Assembly: GCA_047632595.1 (NCBI GenBank)
Contig: JBLIDK010000023.1
Coordinates: 1 to 29,950 of the forward strand
Length of the DNA: 29,950 nt
DNA from: JBLIDK01 sp047632595
Lineage (GTDB): Bacteria; Bacteroidota; Bacteroidia; Sphingobacteriales; Sphingobacteriaceae
Reading direction: 5' to 3'
In this document: in pieces, positions 28,401 to 29,950 of the stretch
Numbering within the stretch: position 1 is the stretch's first letter
How the letters are laid out: each line of letters starts with the position of its first letter
The notes under the pieces: model-generated
What the model was told of the DNA's origin: nothing
The model's database searches: none
The model's input: only the letters and a program-made list of their open reading frames with translations
Program-made: the position numbers and the translations under genes

Positions 28401-29950
28401 AGGTAGAATCTAAATTTGAGAAAGCAGAATCACAATCAGAGGGCGGTAATGAGAATTGAGGTGAAACTTGTGCTCTAAATATATATTGACCTGCACCGCC
28501 TGTATAGGTATAGTTAAAATTAGCTGTTATTGCACCTGGAATATTAGCAAAAGCCGCTCCATTAAAACTATGCTGCCATTGTATGTCGCCATCAGAATTT
28601 GCTAGTGATAGCCCAATAACTGCATCATCCTGACAAATTGAATCTGCATCAGCTGTTGCTATTCCTGGTGCTGGGCCATCAATAGTAAGTGTTAATGTAT
28701 CTGCCACAGAATCACAAGTTGTTCCTGGATTATTTGTTGTGATATGCATTTCCACGGAACCAGCAAGAATATCAGCGTTACTAGGAGTGTAAACAGCATC
28801 CAGTTTAGTGGTGTCGTCAAATGAACCTGTACCATCTGATGTCCACGCAATTGTCAAAGTACTTCCACCTATAACTGCAGCCATCGTAGCGGTAGTATCG
28901 GAACAAATAGTTTGGTCTGGACCAGCGTTTACTTCAGCTTGTTCATCTACATTAATTGTCATTGAATCAATTGCAGCTTCACATTCTCTTGCAGGGTCAT
29001 CTGTGGTTAAATATAATTCTACTGTTTCGGCACCATTACCTGCCGTTGGCGTATAGGTAGGTGTTGCTGTGGTTGCATCCGTTAATGTACCAGAACCAAT
29101 CTTAATAGACCAGTTAAATTCTGTAGCGGAACCTCCAATAGTTGCATTGTTAATTGTATAAGATTCCGATTCACAAATTGTGGCGTTACTACCTGCATCT
29201 ACGATTGCTCTTTCTTGTACATTTATAGTTAAAAAATCACTTACTTGAGGACAAGCTCCTTCAGGATCATTTGTGGTTAAGGTTAAAGTAACCGTTTCTG
29301 TACCTGTTCCAACTAATGGAGTATAAGTTGGACTTAAAGTGTTTTCATTAGATAATAAACCTGCACCATTTTCTGTCCAAGTAAAGCTTGTTGCACCACC
29401 ACCTATTGAAGCTCCAGTTACCTTATAAACATCTGTTTCACACACTGTAGTATCGTCACCTGCTTCTGCTGTTGCTGCTGGGCGAATAATGGTTGTCACC
29501 GTATTTGATGTATCTCCTACACACTCTCCTTTGGTTACATACGCTCTAAAGTAATAGGTCTCTGGACCATTGTGAGTATATGTATAAGGTGTGGTTGTTC
29601 CGCCTGGTATGTTTACAAAAGTTCCGTTCGTATCTACTTGCCATTGAATTGCTCCTACTGGCCCATCTAATGATAACTCAACACTAGCAGTACTGTTACA
29701 AATTTGAGCCTCATCTACATTTGCTGCACTTGCAACGCTTGTTGAATCAACTATTGTTGTCACCGTATTTGAGGTATCTCCTACACACTCACCTTTTGTT
29801 ACATACGCTCTAAAATTATAGGTCTGCGGACCATTGTGAGTATATGTATAAGGTGTGGTTGTTCCGCCTGGTATGTTTACAAAAGTTCCGTTCGTATCTA
29901 CTTGCCATTGAATTGCTCCTACTGGCCCATCTAATGATAACTCAACACTG
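16144..29950 (-). CDS. Giant T9SS-secreted repeat protein, 5' end outside the window
   Basis: One frame of 4601 sense codons (stop at 16144-16146) that stays open to the right edge, so the start and signal peptide are not seen; the GTG at 29763 is not a start, because the repeat continues upstream of it. From the N-terminal side: modules with IQWQ and YFRA motifs (type A, about 88 aa), PKD-like AGxDxTxC modules (type B, about 90 aa), 35 type C modules of about 81 aa, a PKD domain after the third type C module, a GGIWSGDGV domain, a second PKD (YTWNFGDRSG) and a T9SS sorting domain. Nearly every module has two cysteines; Lys and Arg are sparse and Asp, Ser and Thr abundant, as in extended calcium-stabilised or disulfide-stabilised surface stalks. 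Likely a cell-surface or released adhesin comparable in scale with SprB, but with a type A sorting domain. Ligand unknown. Confidence 0.95.
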   Translation of the reverse strand, partial: SVELSLDGPVGAIQWQVDTNGTFVNIPGGTTTPYTYTHNGPQTYNFRAYVTKGECVGDTSNTVTTIVDSTSVASAANVDEAQICNSTASVELSLDGPVGAIQWQVDTNGTFVNIPGGTTTPYTYTHNGPETYYFRAYVTKGECVGDTSNTVTTIIRPAATAEAGDDTTVCETDVYKVTGASIGGGATSFTWTENGAGLLSNENTLSPTYTPLVGTGTETVTLTLTTNDPEGACPQVSDFLTINVQERAIVDAGSNATICESESYTINNATIGGSATEFNWSIKIGSGTLTDATTATPTYTPTAGNGAETVELYLTTDDPARECEAAIDSMTINVDEQAEVNAGPDQTICSDTTATMAAVIGGSTLTIAWTSDGTGSFDDTTKLDAVYTPSNADILAGSVEMHITTNNPGTTCDSVADTLTLTIDGPAPGIATADADSICQDDAVIGLSLANSDGDIQWQHSFNGAAFANIPGAITANFNYTYTGGAGQYIFRAQVSPQFSLPPSDCDSAFSNLDSTYVLPIPIGGIATADVDTICAGEPNIELTLANHSGAFIQWQVSTGGSFTNIVGATDTTHTFTHSGPANYVFRARISGNSNCDTAFSSSDSTKVILGAASGFASTDEDSICTDQLTVGLTTTGSSGPIQWQVDQGLGLGFQDIPLATSTTATYTHSGPGKYYFRVRVTSLVICADTFSNVDSTVVSFLPIAGVTQSDQDTICLSRDTIQVTLTGSQGNIKWQVDIESAGYMDISGETNDTLTYVPEAFGVFNFRAYVFNPGCDADTSTVTQIVVTDTPYAGPITAQDTACVNDGTVTLTLDNPSGTIQWQVNGNGIGFIDIDGEDQPELTYNIDSAGTFDFRSVVSNGVCLNDTSDTATIIIDTAAIGGIVTAHTTPVCQDTTSLDLTLTGSVGNVQWQVSKNDTNTFEDIAGATDTFLFYTNFGNDPGTYYFRAVVNSQNNACVNNTSNIDSITVDTTAVGGTAIASNTLVCDTTTTLEVTLAGQVGKIQWQVSKNDTNSFADIAGATSENLAYTGHANDPGKYYFRAVVSSQNEACPAATSTMDTIVVDTTAVGGNITPLTTSVCVTEDTILLTLSNYIGNSITWEVNDGSGYVSAGSTADTLDYDFAGPGTYNFRAIVTNLTCGPDTSDTATITVNDTPFAGSIASEENDTICEDVNPIQLTLTDNVGTIQWKVSRNNGTFTNFGSGLKTEDFTHTQIGEYVFMAISTSGQCPPDTSNFDTVVVDSIPSAGTASTDADSICENDPDIQLTLVGSFGEIQWQLDTGMGFADISGATNTPYTFVHSGANSYNFRAITSNGVCDNDASFTVTTVVMDSAEVNAGEDDEVCIGNSYTLNGSFGGGATSIIWTTSGGGLFDDDTEPQATYTPSLLDISAGFATLIITTQDPIGPCEAISDTMILTIDNGQDVSLFSYDNVTYCQEAPNPTAIVVGYEGTFSATPTGLTFVDYQTGEIDLQVSLPGNYTITQITNGGCNDSSTATVIIQQKDSAIFEYDTNRYCINGTVNPTPTNTGTQPGVYTGTIGLTVNPVTGEITLATTTLGNHTVTYTTIGICPDTAFFDLLIFPADIAGFDYGQTAFVRSEAPVTPTKSNPAQTGTFSSTPVGLDLNPSDGTITPANSAIGDYDVTLTTDGVCQNDSTITITIVPRPVEASFVVNVPFRNGQYEGCLEEDIQFTDSTRYGYPSYNYLWTTSDNQSSTDQNPIFSFAAGTYDVTLIVTDSLFNIDDTSVVITIDTMEDAEFTYGQNFFCQYESDTNPLPILNTPGTQGIYTSTPAGLELDLNSGQIDLLDSDTGNYVVKFRTSGVCRDSFELNVTIHDVPDPKFTFDSLRFCKDDLDPIAILNIDTVTGTFSSTSGLVFLDTDSGKIDLSKSTAGTYSVKFLTDDPFCKDSSFITITIDAVPDPTFDYEIASICQYPENDNPIPTRDITVTGSFSATPDGLIINATSGEIDLQNSDHDTYTITYLTDHSFCPRSYEQKLIIDSVDNPTFSYDAAKYCKDDEHPTAIVDASNVSGRFISIPSGIVFEDSTTGLILLDSSTVGTYSIRFTTEGTCIDSFEVDLEIIDRDDPGFTYGVTSFCPNDNVNPRPLITGGAMGTFSSTAGLVFESTSTGEINFDSSTPGTYVVKFVTNGFCLDSATETITIEETDDVYLSYGRNDFCEDEEYALATFNTPGRFRVSPSGLFITKYTGEISIFASDVGAYTITLTTEGSCPSDTSITVRIIQNEIADFTYNKAAYCTYDQNPFPNKTDPGAVGKFTSSAGLAINSVTGEINTSGSTPGDYFIKFVTTDPFCSDSDFFAIRINLADDPAFDFDNAAYCQYESNPQANIIGGATGTFKSLESGLIFFNDSSGIVNLGASTPGDYTIRFVTDGICPDSFIQSFRIDDAPSPTFNYSFAEYCDYDTDPIAIKSPDVTGTFSATPAGLVFRNTATGKVDLDESTVGTYTIKFVTDDICPDSATTSFTINLVDDPSFAYSSQAFCKNETNPEPTISGTKGGVFRTNNAGLVIKDTLTGEINLLESNTGSFTLRYVTLGTCPDSLATTITIHDVPSPAFTFAQDTFCTSEGTTTPNIPSGTDGTFSSSAGLVFLDNSTGKINLTESTQGQYIVKFVTGDINCPDSTTRLITIITTDDPAFSYANTAYCVYDSDPNANISGGATGIFTSSPAGLVFLNDTTGSIDLSESSPNTYSIKYVTDGICLDSSAQSITINGIDSALFNYAQMVYCAYNSDPSAIITNGTTGTFKSTTGLVFINTSNGTIDLDESTPGMYSVKYVTNGFCPDSNIFALTINAVDSSIFTYSSSSYCQYDTDPIASITGATTGGFISIPSGVVFADSTTGKINLTASTVGIYDIQFATIGDCPDTSIVSLTILAVDNPSFNYASATYCKDETGPSANISGGSVGVFTAAPAGLVFTNTAKGQIDLKASAANNYIIQFLTNGTCPDSTTFALTVVDSIDASFAYGKNTYCKSEANPTPGTTTAGGTFSSSPSGLVFVDTATAKIDVLTSSAGSYMVYYTFSGTCPKVDSVKIDIVNVPDASFTYSADSFCTGDVYPNPDYLAGASAGNFTATPEGLVFANSQGRIKVSATTAGIYKVYNSIPEATGCPASLDSTTVKINSNDIADFTFASSQYCQYDSDPTASISGLTGGSFSSIPNGVVFSDSSAGTIDLDSSSIGTFMIKYVTAGICPDSAFFSVTIDSVDDATFTFAQNVYCQYEADPTALITGEAGGSFTSIPNGVVFSDSTLGTIDLDFSATGTFQIQYITDGTCIDSATFSITINSVDNAAFTFAASQYCQYDANPTASITGLTGGSFRSSPTGVVFSYSTEVTIDLTLSAIGTFDIWYLTNGDCPDSTSFTITIDSVDDATFTFAQNVYCQYDADPTASITGEAGGSFTSIPNGVVFIDSTLGTIDLDSSATGNFQVQYLTAGTCVDSVTFSITINPVDSSIFAYSQARYCQYDANPLPIIPNGTSGTFTVNSPKLVFKSASTGEVNLSASVAGIYQIQYLTNGSCPDSSKITFRVDSVDNPAFSYASSQYCKYDLDPTPNTIPGINGLFSNASGVAINQNTGEIDLSASATGTHTIKFITDNVRCPDSATFVVTIDSIVDATFAYDFARYCKYDVNPLPTTAQGVTGIFKSTTGLVFADANSGEINLATSTHGTYTIEFVANGVCPDSSEQEVTIDSVPNPAFTYAKTSFCQDEVNPLPTKEVNIGGLFKSTTGLVFASGGANGEVNLTASTPGTYTITFVTNNRCPDSATFEITINPVDDATFVYSTNRFCAYSSDPSPTTVTGITGVFRANSTNLVWVDSNLGTIDLDSSLTGNYTITFFTDGICADTFSRLINIVPGDDPAFDFDTTVYCKDEPSNPVANRLGGSNGVFTSTPAGLVFADNANGVINLDLSNANTYTIKFVTDGECPDSSTFNVTINAKDNPAFAYGNARYCNNESNPSPNITGGATGLFKSTTGLVFEDASKGEINLSASAVGTYSISFVTNGPCPDSSDVTVSIDKFKDATFSFVVNSFCQYPGASNPIPNRAQGDPKGDFTASPQGLVFKGIDGSKTGQIDVTNSTPGRYTIEFITNDPHCSDMATFVVTINPKDNPVFSYGSTRFCQNEMDPTPSKAASGTFKSSNGLIFIDTLTGQIDVSASTAGEYNVLFVTNVFCPDSSTLTINIDTVSDPTFNYAKPRYCVVENNPAPTIIAAAGTFTSNPTGLIFLNDTTGEINIDQSSAGVYQITFTTNDPYCPESLTQELTINELDNALFSYDKSTYCEDESNPGPTISGESGAFSATPAGLVFINTTTGQINLKASTFGTYTITYTTNGPCPNSSTKSVTISDTIVPVLQGLPELCNYDDTVLLIANLLGGIWSGDGVVDSVAGIFNPKLAGPGLHQITYFINSGCNRPASFVVSVKPTPDVDFSFKAGAGALTIDFTSFVSVVSGTYTYTWNFGDRSGTSNEKDPSHIYAQPNSYVVCLTVSTTDLCDSTICKNVNVFPTGISEELVAGVEVKAYPNPVSDMVNVVITEQGDYIDNDATISVLDITGRLVLEKVRYVKGIETYRLNVTGLENGIYTVVVHDKEQRYGIIRIHVLH
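16445..16685 (-). other. PKD domain near the C-terminus
   Basis: PTPDVDFSFKAGAGALTIDF, then YTYTWNFGDRSGTSNEKDP and YVVCLTVSTTDLCDS are the strands of a PKD beta-sandwich with the WNFGD signature. It sits just before the sorting domain. The next domain upstream (about 16690-16905) has GGIWSGDGVVDSVAGIFNP and HQITYFINSGC, a module often seen next to PKD domains in Bacteroidota. Confidence 0.85.
19585..20556 (-). repeat. 486-bp two-module duplication inside the type C array
   Basis: The sequence 19585-19830 recurs at 20071-20316, an offset of 486 bp or exactly two modules. By eye there are about 18 mismatches in 245 bp, and runs of over 40 bases are identical. The partner modules (19831-20070 and 20317-20556) are also similar but more diverged. 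This is a higher-order tandem duplication more recent than the rest of the array. Confidence 0.85.
24691..24960 (-). other. PKD domain inserted in the type C array
   Basis: VEASFVVNVPFRNGQYEGC, then DIQFTDSTRYGYPSYNYLWT, FSFAAGTYDVTLIVTDS and DDTSVVITID form a PKD-type domain of about 90 aa. It separates the first three, more divergent type C modules from the remaining 32. Confidence 0.8.
25690..29950 (-). repeat. N-terminal-side block of type A and type B modules
   Basis: Order from the window edge inward: A1 (cut), A2, B1-B3 (about 29478 to 28690), A3-A12 (about 28690 to 25960), B4 (about 25955 to 25690). Type A consensus: GxxTxDxDxIC, xLTLxxxxGxIQWQV, xFxDIxGATxxxxTYTHxG, xYxFRAxVxxxxCxxDTS. 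Type B consensus: VNAGxDxTICxxxxYTL, GGxAxxxxWTxxGxGxFxD, YTPSxxDxxxGxxxLxLTT, DPxGxCxxxxDxMxLTI; type B is PKD-like. Both carry a cysteine pair. The block continues beyond the window. Confidence 0.88.
29497..29950 (-). repeat. 264-bp near-identical tandem duplication at the right edge
   Basis: The sequence from 29497 recurs from 29761, an offset of 264 bp or 88 codons. Over the 190 bases visible in both copies I count about eight mismatches, all within the first 75 bases or at the last base; the intervening stretch of more than 110 bases is identical. It covers type A modules A1 and A2 and probably extends past the edge. Confidence 0.9.

Noticed and set aside
29761..29763. GTG at 29763 as the start of the giant protein
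   Set aside because: The frame stays open upstream for another 62 codons and encodes a further copy of the same module, so translation starts beyond the window.

Overview
The window is AT-rich chromosomal DNA from a member of the Bacteroidota, most likely Flavobacteriales or a close relative. The evidence is a giant cell-surface protein with a type IX secretion (T9SS) C-terminal sorting signal, families typical of the phylum (DUF2851, DUF5117-type metalloprotease, fused CrtYcd-type lycopene cyclase, CrtZ), and promoter-like boxes of the TTTG ... TAnnTTTG type rather than sigma70 boxes.

Layout. Positions 1-1056 (minus) hold the N-terminal part of an NhaC-family Na+/H+ antiporter that runs off the left edge. 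A divergent plus-strand set follows: DUF2851, two small PspC proteins and a DUF819 membrane protein (1164-4137). Positions 4138-7050 are a zone of gene decay: a broken lipoprotein gene behind a perfect 22-bp palindrome, an intact branched-chain aminotransferase (ilvE) with its terminator, a truncated and twice-disrupted proC remnant whose stop still overlaps the start of an intact DinB gene, and a 50-codon tail of an unidentified gene. Positions 7051-9700 hold carotenoid genes: a CrtI/CrtD-type desaturase converging on a crtZ-lycopene cyclase pair. Positions 9701-10148 lack an intact gene but contain four closely spaced hairpins. Next come nuoI-nuoJ-nuoK (10149-11550), overlapping each other. 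Instead of nuoL they run directly, with an 8-nt overlap, into an 826-aa lipoprotein zinc metalloprotease. A HI0933-type flavoprotein (minus) and a TerC-type membrane protein gene with a one-base frameshift (plus) follow, then a strong bidirectional terminator.

The right 46% of the window (16144-29950, minus) is a single open frame of 4601 codons, still open at the right edge. It encodes a secreted repeat protein. Reading from the N-terminal side it has about 12 visible 'IQWQ/YFRA' modules, four PKD-like 'AGxDxTxC' modules, 35 modules of about 81 aa with a conserved cysteine pair, one PKD domain inside the array, a second PKD near the end and a T9SS type A sorting domain. Some modules are nearly identical at DNA level, so the array is still being reshaped by duplication.

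Most unusual points: the composite giant adhesin-like protein with recent 264-bp and 486-bp duplications and one module with an unpaired cysteine; the isolated nuoIJK block whose NuoK has Gly where the second conserved membrane Glu is expected; the hairpin cluster upstream of it; and the cluster of decayed genes with a surviving palindromic operator-like site. I found no wholly unknown defence or mobile system, no rRNA or tRNA genes and no CRISPR.
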